Positions 16,939-24,792 of a stretch of 39,570 nt of DNA are shown one piece after another. The stretch covers positions 1 through 39,570 of the forward strand of contig NZ_VCHX02000104.1 of NCBI RefSeq assembly GCF_005768555.2, written 5' to 3'. Each line of letters begins with the position of its first letter. Position 1 is the first letter of the stretch. A program made the position numbers and the translations under genes. Source of the stretch: Streptomyces sporangiiformans. Its GTDB lineage: Bacteria > Actinomycetota > Actinomycetes > Streptomycetales > Streptomycetaceae. The notes beneath the pieces were generated by a model that did not search any database, was not told the origin of the DNA, and saw nothing but the letters and a program-made list of their open reading frames with translations.

Positions 16939-17835
16939 TCACCGCATCAGCGCCCCGCGGATCGTGAGGGCGTGAAGGGTTCGCAGTCTGCGGAGTTCCC
17001 AGAGCGCCACAGCGGTCACGGAGACGGGCGTTCCCAGGACGAACACCACGCGCACGATGAACGGCGCACCTTCGTAGGCTCCGTTGACAACGTCGAGGAC
17101 GGCCATCTCCCACACCAGTACGGTGGCCAGCAGGGGTGGCACCACCTCGTGGATGTCGGCCGTGCGGAAGACGTGCACGAGCGACATGGCGGTGCCGTAG
17201 GCCACGAACGGCAGCACCCACAGGAATATGAGCACATGGCCGAATATCACCATCGCCTTACCCGCGGGCGTCAAAGTCCACTGGCTGACCGTCAACACGG
17301 CGAACGGGAACGTCGCCATCGCAGCGAAGAGCGCCACGAGGGAGCCGACCGGTTTGGCCGTCCGGCGCAGCAGCACCCGCCTGACGGGCGGGCGGGCCAG
17401 AGCGATGAAGCCACCGACCACGACCGGGAAGGTGGCGGCAAGCACGCAGATGCTGAGCCAGGCCTGCTCGCCGCGGTCGCTCGCCACGCCCTGGGCCGAG
17501 TCGACGAGCCTGTAGGCGAACATCACCGAGACGACCGCGGCCAGCCCCACGGCCGTACGGATCTTCTGGATTCTGCCGACGGTCTCGTCCTCGACGCGGT
17601 CCGGTCGCGACGGCCTGAACACCCGCCGACCGACGGCGATGGGCCCCACCGTGCTCCACAGTCTGCGCCCGAGACCCACGCGAGCGGGCGCGGGCGGGTA
17701 CGGACCCTGCGGCGGGTAAGGCCCCTGAGGCGGAATCGGGCCCTGCGGCGGGTAAGGCCCCTGGGGCGGATACTGACCCTGCGGTGGATACGGCCCTTGT
17801 GGCTGCCCCGACCCCGGCGGATTCCAGGCGTTCAT
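16939..17835 (-). CDS. Proline-rich-tailed multi-pass membrane protein
   Basis: A 298-residue protein. Its first ~48 residues are repeats of P-P-Q-G-P-Y, a cytoplasmic low-complexity tail common in Streptomyces membrane proteins. About six hydrophobic helices follow (for example VGLAAVVSVMFAYRLV, WLSICVLAATFPVVVGGFIALA, VIFGHVLIFLWVLPFVAYGTA and VVFVLGTPVSVTAVALWEL). No catalytic motif is recognised. ATG 17835 has GGGGGAG upstream. It is divergent from the ABC transporter gene across 316 bases that contain two strong hairpins. Function is unknown. Confidence 0.8.
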   Translation of the reverse strand: MNAWNPPGSGQPQGPYPPQGQYPPQGPYPPQGPIPPQGPYPPQGPYPPAPARVGLGRRLWSTVGPIAVGRRVFRPSRPDRVEDETVGRIQKIRTAVGLAAVVSVMFAYRLVDSAQGVASDRGEQAWLSICVLAATFPVVVGGFIALARPPVRRVLLRRTAKPVGSLVALFAAMATFPFAVLTVSQWTLTPAGKAMVIFGHVLIFLWVLPFVAYGTAMSLVHVFRTADIHEVVPPLLATVLVWEMAVLDVVNGAYEGAPFIVRVVFVLGTPVSVTAVALWELRRLRTLHALTIRGALMR

Positions 17836-17992
17836 CTGTCCAACTCCCCCGATGATGGCTCTTGCTGACGCGCCCCGGAAGTCTATGAGACGCCTGTGAC
17901 ATCGCATGGTGTCCGAAGTGTGCTGGTCGTGAAGAAATCCCGTTGGCCGCGTAGGTGGATGGTCGCGTTCCTCGGCATGGCAGAGCGCGCGG

Positions 17993-18050
17993 CGGTATGA
18001 CACGGCGTGGATCCTCGCGCCGTGTCATACCGGCGCGGATCCTCGCGCCG
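17993..18050. repeat. Two adjacent perfect hairpins in a divergent promoter region
   Basis: Hairpin 1 pairs 17993-18007 with 18018-18032 (15 bp perfect, 10-nt loop). Hairpin 2 pairs 18031-18037 with 18044-18050 (7 bp, 6-nt loop). The loops share GGATCCTCGCGCC, so the two units are also a partial direct repeat. The rest of the 17,836-18,151 gap shows nothing else I can name. Confidence 0.75.
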
Positions 18051-18151
18051 GGTGTGCTCCGGTCACGCCGGGGCGCACGGGACGCGCGCCTTCCCCGGCG
18101 GCCTCCGGCACCGCGATAGTGGCCGTTTCGCCCACGAGCGGGGGAGAGCCG

Positions 18152-20125
18152 TTGAGTTCAGGATCGACGAAGCGGAAACGCGGCTCGGGCAGGCCCGAGC
18201 CGTCCGAGTCGGAGCGGCTGCTGTTCGGCGGCCCGTTGCGCTACGACACCGGCTGGTCGCAACACTCCGACGCGTTCTTGGAACTGGGCTTCCGCGCCAT
18301 GGTGACGCAGCTGCCCTCGCTCCTCGCGGCCAGCTTCCGCCTGGCCTGGCAGGCGGACCGGCGGGCCGCCCGGACCGTCGTGGGCGCGGAGGTGGGCCGG
18401 GGCGTGATCCAGGCGGTGAGTCTGCTCGCCGTCAACGTCGTGCTGGCCCGGCTGATGGCGGACGGGCCCGTGGACGACCGGCTGCGTGGCGCGGTGCCCG
18501 CGCTCGTCACGGTCGCCGTCGTGATGCTGCTCGCCGCGCTGCTGCGGGCCGCGTCGACGTACGCCACCGGCCGCCTCGAACCGAAGGTGGAGCGCGTCGC
18601 GACGGAGCTGTATCTGGAACGGGCCGCGGCGGTCGAGCTGTCCGCGATCGAGGACGACGCCTTCCACAAGCTGCTGGACACCGCGCAGTACGGCGCCTCG
18701 TCGGCCCGGCGCATGATCGCGATCGCCACGCGCGTCGTGAACGCGATGATCTCGCTCGTCGCGGCGGCCGGCGTCCTGACGGTGCTGCACCCGGCGCTGC
18801 TGCCGCTGCTGGTGACGATGACCCTGCCGAGCGCGTGGAGCGCGCTGACGATCGCCCGGCGCCGCTACGAATCGTTCCACACCTGGGTGCAGCACGCCCG
18901 GGCCGGCCACCTGATCAGCGGGCTGCTGACCGAACCGGCCGCCGCCCCGGAGATCCGCGTCCACGGGGTCGGCCCTTTCCTGCTGCGCCACTACCGCGCG
19001 ATGTCGGAGTCCGCGGAGGACGAGCAGGCCCGGCTGGCCCGGCTCGCGGCCCGTACCGGCCTGATCGCGGCCGCGTGGACGGGCCTCGCGACCGTGGCGA
19101 CGTACACGACGCTCGGCGGTCTGCTGCTCGTCGGCGCGATGTCGCTGTCCGTGGCGGGCACGGCCGTGATCGCCATCCGTACGGGCTCCGCGAACCTGGA
19201 CACGCTCGTCCTGGAGGTCAACAGGCTGCACGAGGAAGCCCTGTTCGTCGGAGACCTGCAACGCCTGTATGCCGAGGCGGCGCGCCGCGCGATCCCGGCC
19301 GGCGGCGAGCCGCTGCCCGAGAACCCACGCGAGGTCCGCTTCGAGAACGTCACGTTCACCTACCCGGGCAGCGCCTCGCGCCCCGCCCTCTCCGAGGTGA
19401 CGCTGACCGTGCCGCTCGGCAAGATCGTGGCGCTGGTCGGCGAGAACGGCTCCGGCAAGACCACCCTGGTCAAACTTCTGTCGGGTCTGTACGCGCCGCA
19501 GAGCGGCCGGATCATGTGGGACGACGTCGACGCGGCGACCGCCGACCGGCACCAACTCGCCGAGCGCATCGCGATGGTGGCGCAGGACTTCAAACGCTGG
19601 CCGTTCACCGCACGCGTGAACGTCGCGATCGGCCGGACCTCTGCCCCACTCACCGAGGAGCGGTTGTCCTCGTCCGTCACCGAGGCCGGCGCGGAGGAGG
19701 TCGTGGCCGATCTGCCGCACGGGTTCGACACGCTGCTGGCCCGCATGTTCAGCGGCGGGCACGAGCTGTCGGGCGGTCAGTGGCAGCGGCTCGGTATCGC
19801 GCGGGCCGCGTACCGGCGGGGCGCGATCCTGGTCGTCGACGAGCCGACGGCGGCCCTCGACGCCCGCGCCGAACTGGAGGTGTTCGAGAAGATCCGGGCC
19901 CTGGCGGGAACAGGTCAGACGGTCATCCTCATCACGCACCGCCTCGCCTCGGTACGCCACGCCGACCTGGTGTACGTCCTCGACCAGGGGCGTCTCGTGG
20001 AGTCCGGCACCCCGGACGAACTCCTCGCCACGGGTGGGGTCTACGCGGAGCTGTACTCCCTGCAGGCCGACCAGTTCGCGGTGAAGGTACCCGGGCCGCG
20101 CCCCCGCTCGCGGCTCACTCCGTGA
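18152..20125 (+). CDS. ABC exporter half-transporter (fused permease and ATPase)
   Basis: A 657-residue type IV ABC exporter. The membrane domain covers about residues 50-350. The nucleotide-binding domain follows, with Walker A GENGSGKTT, Q-loop AQDFKRWPFT, signature LSGGQWQR, Walker B ILVVDEPTAALD and the switch His in LITHRL. It probably works as a homodimer, since no second half is adjacent. The membrane part is divergent from drug or lipid exporters of known substrate. I chose TTG 18152 because GGGGGAG lies five bases upstream; GTG 18119 would add 11 residues without a ribosome binding site. Its last 11 bases overlap the opposite-strand small gene. Confidence 0.88.
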   Translation: MSSGSTKRKRGSGRPEPSESERLLFGGPLRYDTGWSQHSDAFLELGFRAMVTQLPSLLAASFRLAWQADRRAARTVVGAEVGRGVIQAVSLLAVNVVLARLMADGPVDDRLRGAVPALVTVAVVMLLAALLRAASTYATGRLEPKVERVATELYLERAAAVELSAIEDDAFHKLLDTAQYGASSARRMIAIATRVVNAMISLVAAAGVLTVLHPALLPLLVTMTLPSAWSALTIARRRYESFHTWVQHARAGHLISGLLTEPAAAPEIRVHGVGPFLLRHYRAMSESAEDEQARLARLAARTGLIAAAWTGLATVATYTTLGGLLLVGAMSLSVAGTAVIAIRTGSANLDTLVLEVNRLHEEALFVGDLQRLYAEAARRAIPAGGEPLPENPREVRFENVTFTYPGSASRPALSEVTLTVPLGKIVALVGENGSGKTTLVKLLSGLYAPQSGRIMWDDVDAATADRHQLAERIAMVAQDFKRWPFTARVNVAIGRTSAPLTEERLSSSVTEAGAEEVVADLPHGFDTLLARMFSGGHELSGGQWQRLGIARAAYRRGAILVVDEPTAALDARAELEVFEKIRALAGTGQTVILITHRLASVRHADLVYVLDQGRLVESGTPDELLATGGVYAELYSLQADQFAVKVPGPRPRSRLTP

Positions 20126-20288
20126 GGTCCAGGTCCCGTACGACCACCAGGAACGCGTCCGACGTCAGATCCATCACGACCTCCGCCATCTGCCCCTCCA
20201 GGCGGCGCGCCTGCGCAAACTCCTCCGCCGGCCACGAGCCACGAGGCCCACCGGCGGGAAACCGCTCCAGCACCGTTCGCCCGTTCAC
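20115..20288 (-). CDS. Small hypothetical protein (57 residues)
   Basis: A short frame starting at GTG 20288 with GGAGG nine bases upstream. The protein reads NGRTVLERFPAGGPRGSWP after the start, then an acidic-hydrophobic part ending VVVRDLDLTE. The good ribosome binding site, the synonymous-looking codon bias and the promoter-like repeats upstream make it a credible gene. It is the only sensible use of this region, and its end overlaps the ABC gene tail-to-tail by 11 bases. I do not recognise a family and assign no function. It lies 149 bases downstream of the P450 gene on the same strand. Confidence 0.6.
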   Translation of the reverse strand: MNGRTVLERFPAGGPRGSWPAEEFAQARRLEGQMAEVVMDLTSDAFLVVVRDLDLTE

Positions 20289-20303
20289 CCTGCACCTCCA
20301 TGT

Positions 20304-20332
20304 AGCGCTGTTCTCGTTCCAGCGCTGTTCTC
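20304..20332 (-). promoter_or_regulatory. 12-bp direct repeat upstream of the small gene
   Basis: AGCGCTGTTCTC occurs at 20304-20315 and again at 20321-20332, a 17-bp period, just upstream of the small gene's ribosome binding site. Tandem sites of this spacing often bind a regulator. The regulator is unknown. Confidence 0.5.
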
Positions 20333-20360
20333 ATAGAGTTAAACGCCAATCAGCGCGTGA

Positions 20361-20390
20361 ACGTCTCGCAAAGTAACCGTACTGAGACGT
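20361..20390 (-). terminator. Inverted repeat downstream of the P450 gene
   Basis: ACGTCTC (20361-20367) pairs with GAGACGT (20384-20390), and AGTA (20372-20375) with TACT (20380-20383) inside it. The position, 47 bases past the P450 stop, suits a terminator, but an operator for the downstream small gene is equally possible. Confidence 0.45.
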
Positions 20391-20436
20391 AGCTGACACT
20401 CTGTTACGTGCCCGTGTGAGTGAACTCTCAGCTTCG

Positions 20437-21699
20437 TCAGTAGGTCACGGGGAGCGCGAGCAGGCCGCGCGCCCGGAGGGAGGGGCGCCACCGCAGGTCG
20501 TCGGGTCCGGTTGCGAGCGCGAGATCCGGGAAGCGCTCCAGGAGTGCCGACAGGGCGATCTCCGTCTCCAGGCGGGCCAGCGGTGCGCCCAGGCAGTAGT
20601 GGATGCCGTGGCCGAGCGCGAGATGCCCGGAGGCGTCGCGGCCGAGGTCGAACCGGTCGGCGTCGGGGAAGCGGTGCGGGTCGCGGTTGGCGGCGGACAG
20701 GGACAGCAGGACGGTCTCGCCCGCGGGGACAGTGACGTCGCCGATCGTCACGTCCTCCAACGGAAAGCGCCGGATGGCGAGTAGGGCGGGTCCTTCGTAG
20801 CGGGCGATCTCCTCGACGGCGGCGGGCAGTCGGGCCGGGTCGGCGCGGAGGGCCGCTAGCTGTTCGGGGTGCTGGAGCAGCGCCAGGACAGCGTTGCCGA
20901 TGAGCTGCACCGTGTTCTCGTATCCCGCGAAGAGGATCAGGAAGGCGAGCGACATCAGCTCGTCCTCGGTGAGCCGGTCGCCCTCCTCGCGGACCGCGAT
21001 CAGGTCGGAGAGCAGATCGTCGGCGGGCTCTTTCCTCTTGTCGGCGAGGAGCTGGGTGAGGAAGCCGAGCATCGCCACGGCCGCTTCCTTGACGGCCTGC
21101 GGTTTCTCCGGGTCCGGGGTGACGAGCACGTCGGTCCAGGACCGGAAGTCCCTGCGGTGCTCGTCCGGTACCCCGAGCAGGTCGCAGATGACGGTGATCG
21201 GCAGGGGCGCGGCGTACGCGGTGATCAGATCCGTGCTGCCGTGCGGCCCGAGCGCGTCGAGGAGCCGGTCGGCGGTCTGCCTGATGGGGACACGCAGTTG
21301 CTCGACGCGGCGCGGCGTGAAGGCCCGCACGACCAGGCGGCGGATGCGGGTGTGGTCGGGCGGGTCCATGTTGAGGAGGTTGGCGTCCAGGGCCGGAGGC
21401 AGCGCCAAACCCTTGTAATTACCCGGCAGGGCATGGCTCTTGTCCAGCGACAGGAGCGGGTTCCCCAGGGCCTCGCGTACGTCCTCGTAGCGCGTGACGA
21501 GCCAGGCGGGCCTGCCGTCCGTGCCGGCGATGCGGTGAACGGGGGCGGTCCCGCGCAGACGCTCGTAGACGGCGTACGGGTCGGCGAGGATGTCTGCGGC
21601 CGGGTCCTGGTTCGGCGCGTGCGCCATGTTCGGCGCGTGCGCCATGTTCGGCGTGTGCCCCACGTTCGGCGTGTGCGCCATGTTCGGCATGTTCGGCAT
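20437..21699 (-). CDS. Cytochrome P450 with repeat-rich N-terminus
   Basis: A soluble bacterial class I P450 of 420 residues needing separate ferredoxin partners, none of which is adjacent. The I-helix oxygen-activation motif is AGYENT (258-263), the K-helix ExxR is E297-R300, and the heme ligand is Cys369 in LGHGIHYCLG. In the heme loop the usual Phe of FGxGxHxCLG is Leu. Residues 1-30 are a degenerate six-residue repeat (N-M-A-H-A-P) encoded by an 18-bp tandem repeat, absent from normal P450s. ATG 21699 lies 10 bases after the stop of the amidohydrolase, so the two form an operon. Substrate is unknown. Confidence 0.9.
   Translation of the reverse strand: MPNMPNMAHTPNVGHTPNMAHAPNMAHAPNQDPAADILADPYAVYERLRGTAPVHRIAGTDGRPAWLVTRYEDVREALGNPLLSLDKSHALPGNYKGLALPPALDANLLNMDPPDHTRIRRLVVRAFTPRRVEQLRVPIRQTADRLLDALGPHGSTDLITAYAAPLPITVICDLLGVPDEHRRDFRSWTDVLVTPDPEKPQAVKEAAVAMLGFLTQLLADKRKEPADDLLSDLIAVREEGDRLTEDELMSLAFLILFAGYENTVQLIGNAVLALLQHPEQLAALRADPARLPAAVEEIARYEGPALLAIRRFPLEDVTIGDVTVPAGETVLLSLSAANRDPHRFPDADRFDLGRDASGHLALGHGIHYCLGAPLARLETEIALSALLERFPDLALATGPDDLRWRPSLRARGLLALPVTY
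21610..21699 (-). repeat. 18-bp in-frame tandem repeat at the P450 5' end
   Basis: Four 18-bp units (21610-21627, 21628-21645, 21646-21663, 21664-21681) of GTTCGGCGCGTGCGCCAT type are followed by two 9-bp half-units reaching the start codon. The first two are identical. Alternative in-frame ATG codons occur in several units, so repeat number and start choice are both flexible. Confidence 0.9.
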
Positions 21700-21709
21700 G
21701 CGCTCCACC

Positions 21710-23116
21710 CTAGATGTCGTACTCCTGGATCTTCCTGCCGTGGCTCCGGTCGAGCAGGGAGGGCATCCGCTCCCCCAACTCCCCCACGATTCCCGGGACA
21801 TCGAGCGTCAGCAGCTCGCGCTCACGCATGAGCACCCGCCCGTCGACGATCGTCGTGCGTACGTCGCTGGAGCGGGCGCTGTGCACGAGTGTGGCCGCGA
21901 GGTCGTGCACGGGCTGGGTGTGCGGGCCGGTCAGGTCGACGAGGATGATGTCGGCCCTGCGTCCCGGAGCCAGGCTGCCGATCTCCTGGCCGAGTCCGAC
22001 GGCCCGCGCGCTCTGGAGCGTGGCGTGGTGCAGGGCTTGACGGGACGTGAGCCAGCGCGGGTCGCCCTCGGTCGACTTCTGCACCAGCGCGGTGAGGGCC
22101 ATGGCGTCCCACACGTCCAGGGAACTGTTCGAGGCGGCCCCGTCCGTGCCGAGCCCGACGGGGATCCCGAGTTCGCGAAGGGCACGTACCGGAGTCGTGG
22201 TGGGCCAGGCGAACTTGAGGTAGCCGCGGGGCGCGCTGGCCACGGCGACGCGTCCCGTCGCACCGGCGAGAACGGGCAGGTCGCGTTCCACGATGCCCGT
22301 GCCGTGGGCGATGAGCAGGTCGACGTCGAGCAGCCCCGCGCCCTGAAGGATCTCGATCGGCGTACGGCCGTGCCGGGCCAGGCTCGTGTCGGTCTGGTCG
22401 CGGTTCTCAGCAGCGTGGATGTGCACCAACAGACCGTGTTCACGGGCGAGTCGAGCGGTGGCGGCGAGGTCGGCGTCGTCGACGGTATAAGGGGCGTGCG
22501 GAGCGAGCGAGGTACTGATGCGGCCCGCGGCTCCGCCCCGGTGGCGCAACGCGAACTCCAGTGACCGCTCGCGCCCTTCGGCCCCTTGGGAGGAGAAGTA
22601 GGCCTGCCCGAGGTTGGCACGCATCCCGCTCTCCGCGGTGACGGCTGCGACCGTGTCCATCGAGAAGTAGTGATCCGCGAAGCAGGTGACCCCGCCCCGG
22701 ATCATCTCGGCGCAGGCGAGCCGCGCTCCCAACTCCACGTCCTTGTCCGTGAGGTTGGACTCGATGGGCCAGATGACGTCGTTGAACCACTCCTCGATCG
22801 GGAGGTCCTCGGCGATGCCGCGCAGCGCGACCATCGGCGTGTGCGTATGGCAGTTGACGAGTCCGGGCATCGCGACCTGGCCGCGCGCGTCGATGTGTGT
22901 CAGTCCCCCGGCGGTGGGGAGGCCGGTCACGTCAGGGAGGCCGGAGAGGTCCTTGGGGTCGGTCGTGACGGCCTCGATGATCCCGTCCCGTACGACGATG
23001 GTGGCGTCCTCGACGAAGTCGATCTGTTCATGATCGTCGTGCACGAGGGCGGTGCATCCGGTGATGATGAGATCGGCGGCAGTCTTCGCTTCGGGCGAGA
23101 TGTCGGACGAGGTCAT
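21710..23116 (-). CDS. Amidohydrolase of the MtaD/SAH deaminase type
   Basis: A 468-residue metal-dependent deaminase-like enzyme of the TrzF/MtaD/SsnA group. Metal ligands are visible: H90 and H92 in NCHTHTPM, H234 in HIHAAEN, and D325 in GTDGAASNSSLD. LLIAHGTGI supplies H271. The C-terminus IGSLAPGRRADIILVDL is typical of the superfamily. Family members deaminate adenosine derivatives (S-adenosylhomocysteine, methylthioadenosine) or guanine-like compounds; the exact substrate cannot be fixed here. ATG 23116 (MTSSDIS) is preferred over more distant in-frame starts. It is the promoter-proximal gene of an operon with the P450. Confidence 0.87.
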   Translation of the reverse strand: MTSSDISPEAKTAADLIITGCTALVHDDHEQIDFVEDATIVVRDGIIEAVTTDPKDLSGLPDVTGLPTAGGLTHIDARGQVAMPGLVNCHTHTPMVALRGIAEDLPIEEWFNDVIWPIESNLTDKDVELGARLACAEMIRGGVTCFADHYFSMDTVAAVTAESGMRANLGQAYFSSQGAEGRERSLEFALRHRGGAAGRISTSLAPHAPYTVDDADLAATARLAREHGLLVHIHAAENRDQTDTSLARHGRTPIEILQGAGLLDVDLLIAHGTGIVERDLPVLAGATGRVAVASAPRGYLKFAWPTTTPVRALRELGIPVGLGTDGAASNSSLDVWDAMALTALVQKSTEGDPRWLTSRQALHHATLQSARAVGLGQEIGSLAPGRRADIILVDLTGPHTQPVHDLAATLVHSARSSDVRTTIVDGRVLMRERELLTLDVPGIVGELGERMPSLLDRSHGRKIQEYDI

Positions 23117-23265
23117 CACGCCACGGTACGACGGGGTCGTGCCGCCGGGTGACGTTAACCGCGCATCCTGTTCCCCGCCCTGTCGCCGTAACGGTTTCGC
23201 GCGCACGCTGGCCACACCATTTCGACAGGCGGCGCTTCGGCAGCGCTTCCGGAAGGGAGCCCGGC

Positions 23266-24222
23266 ATGCTTCTCGGCACATGGAACCTGGAGAACCTGTA
23301 CCGGCCCGATGGGGAGTTCGGCCCGAAGACCGAGGCCGAGTACGAGGCAAAACTCACCTCCCTGGCCTCCACCATCACCGCACTCGACCCGACGCTGCTC
23401 GGCGTGCAGGAGGTCGGCGACCCGGAGGCGCTGGAGGACCTGGCCAAAAAGCTGGACGGCGACTGGCATGTCGCGCTCTCGGAGCACCCGGACGGCCGCG
23501 GCATCAGGGTCGGCTTCCTCAGCCGCGACGTCGTCCCGCGGGTGCTCGCCGACACGACCGCGTTCCCCGCGCTGCTCCGGCCCGTCCAGGGCGACGACGA
23601 AGGCGAGCCCGTGTCCCGGGCGGGCCGTGGCTTCCTGGCCGTGGAGATCGCCACGCGGGCGATGACGCTGAAGGTGGCGGTCTGCCATCTGAAGTCGAAG
23701 CTGCTGACGTACCCGGGTGGCCGCTTCAACCCGCGTGACGAGGGCGAACGGGCCCGCTACGGCGCGTACGCCCTCTACCGGCGGGCCGCCGAGGCGACGG
23801 CGCTGCGCGAGCTCGCCGACCGGCTTCTGGACGGCGACGGACGCGATCGCGACGTGGCGGTGCTCGGCGACCTCAACGACGAGGTGGGCGCCGCGACCAC
23901 ACAGATCCTGCTCGGCCCGCCCGGTTCCGAGATCGACAGGCCGGGATTCAAGATCAAGGACAAGGGCGACCGGTTCCGCCTGTGGAACGTAGCGCCGCTC
24001 ATACCCGCCGAGCAGCGCTTCTCACGGATCCACGAGGGGCGTCCCGAACTCATCGACCACATACTGACCAGCCACCGTCTGGTGCACCGCATCACGGCCG
24101 CCGGTACGGGGCTGCCGGGCACGAAGGCGCCCGAGCTGCCGTCCGTGGGCCCCGAGCCCGGCAAACGAAGGGGCAAGCCGGCGTCGGACCACGCGCCGGT
24201 GTGGGTGCGGATACAGCCCTGA
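23266..24222 (+). CDS. Endonuclease/exonuclease/phosphatase family protein
   Basis: A 318-residue EEP-fold hydrolase. The fold's motifs are in order: GTWNLENL at the N-terminus, LLGVQEVGD (metal Glu), VCHLKSKLL, AVLGDLNDE (Asp/Asn), LIDHILTS and the terminal SDHAPVWV (Asp-His). All catalytic positions are present, so an active Mg2+-dependent phosphodiesterase or phosphatase is expected. Substrate may be DNA, a phosphoinositide or a nucleotide; no secretion signal is evident. ATG 23266 follows GGAAGGGAG. The gap to the amidohydrolase start (23,117-23,265) holds the divergent promoters. Confidence 0.88.
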   Translation: MLLGTWNLENLYRPDGEFGPKTEAEYEAKLTSLASTITALDPTLLGVQEVGDPEALEDLAKKLDGDWHVALSEHPDGRGIRVGFLSRDVVPRVLADTTAFPALLRPVQGDDEGEPVSRAGRGFLAVEIATRAMTLKVAVCHLKSKLLTYPGGRFNPRDEGERARYGAYALYRRAAEATALRELADRLLDGDGRDRDVAVLGDLNDEVGAATTQILLGPPGSEIDRPGFKIKDKGDRFRLWNVAPLIPAEQRFSRIHEGRPELIDHILTSHRLVHRITAAGTGLPGTKAPELPSVGPEPGKRRGKPASDHAPVWVRIQP

Positions 24223-24260
24223 CCGCTCGTGGTCCTTCGTGTTCCTCGGGAGCGTCTTCC

Positions 24261-24692
24261 TCAGGTGGCGTTCGCCAACTCCTGCCGCCGATAGGCCTCG
24301 TTGAGGCGCAGGGTGTCCTCCAGGACCGTGTCCTCGACCATGCGCCCCCAGCGGATCCGTACCCACTGAATGGCCTCGTTCTCGTACGCGCTGCCGTCCG
24401 CGAGCGTTCCGCGGACGCGCAGCCGCGTCACGACGGTGGTGTTCCAGGGCCAGCCCTTGACGACGACGTCCGTGAGCGTGAGCCGCAATCCCGGGAAGAC
24501 CCGCTCGAAGCGCTCGAACCAGTCGGCGAAGGCCTCGCGGCCGTGCAGGTCGGCGCCCATGGGTGTGTCGCCGACGAAGCGGAAGTGCACGTCCGGGGAG
24601 GCGAGTTCGACGGCTTGACGGTAGGCGCCGTCACCGCTGCCGACGGTGCGCCACATCTTGCGGACCTTGCTACGGACGACGGCGTGGTACAT
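24261..24692 (-). CDS. NTF2/SnoaL-like protein
   Basis: A 143-residue cone-shaped NTF2-fold protein (SnoaL-like/nuclear transport factor 2 superfamily). It shows VHFRFVGDTPMGADLHGREAFADWFERFERVFPGL, then TLTDVVVKGWPWNTTVVTRLRVRGTLADGSAYENEAIQWVRI. Relatives act as small isomerases or hydrolases or simply bind hydrophobic ligands. ATG 24692 has GGGAGGG upstream. It is divergent from an HxlR-type regulator with two clear inverted repeats between them, so it is the likely regulated target. Confidence 0.85.
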   Translation of the reverse strand: MYHAVVRSKVRKMWRTVGSGDGAYRQAVELASPDVHFRFVGDTPMGADLHGREAFADWFERFERVFPGLRLTLTDVVVKGWPWNTTVVTRLRVRGTLADGSAYENEAIQWVRIRWGRMVEDTVLEDTLRLNEAYRRQELANAT

Positions 24693-24724
24693 CCGAGCCC
24701 TCCCTGATCTGACTCGCCAACTGA

Positions 24725-24774
24725 CTTGCTGATTGCAAGCGACTGTCTCCGTCGAGGCTAGGCAAGTCCCTTGC
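24725..24774. promoter_or_regulatory. Paired operators between the NTF2-like and HxlR genes
   Basis: CTTGC-N5-GCAAG (24725-24729 with 24735-24739) is followed by GCAAG-N3-CTTGC (24762-24766 with 24770-24774). Four copies of one half-site within 50 bp, in a divergent promoter, are strong evidence for an HxlR-type operator. Confidence 0.75.
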
Positions 24775-24792
24775 AAACCACAAGGAAGTACG

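Noticed and set aside
18158..19960. Long open frame on the minus strand (about 600 codons) across the ABC transporter gene
   Set aside because: It is an antisense shadow of high-G+C coding sequence; the product is Arg/Gly/His-rich with no domain, whereas the + strand has all ABC motifs.
20437..23116. Core of a natural-product gene cluster around the P450
   Set aside because: No polyketide synthase, NRPS, terpene cyclase or tailoring genes are nearby; neighbours are general metabolism.
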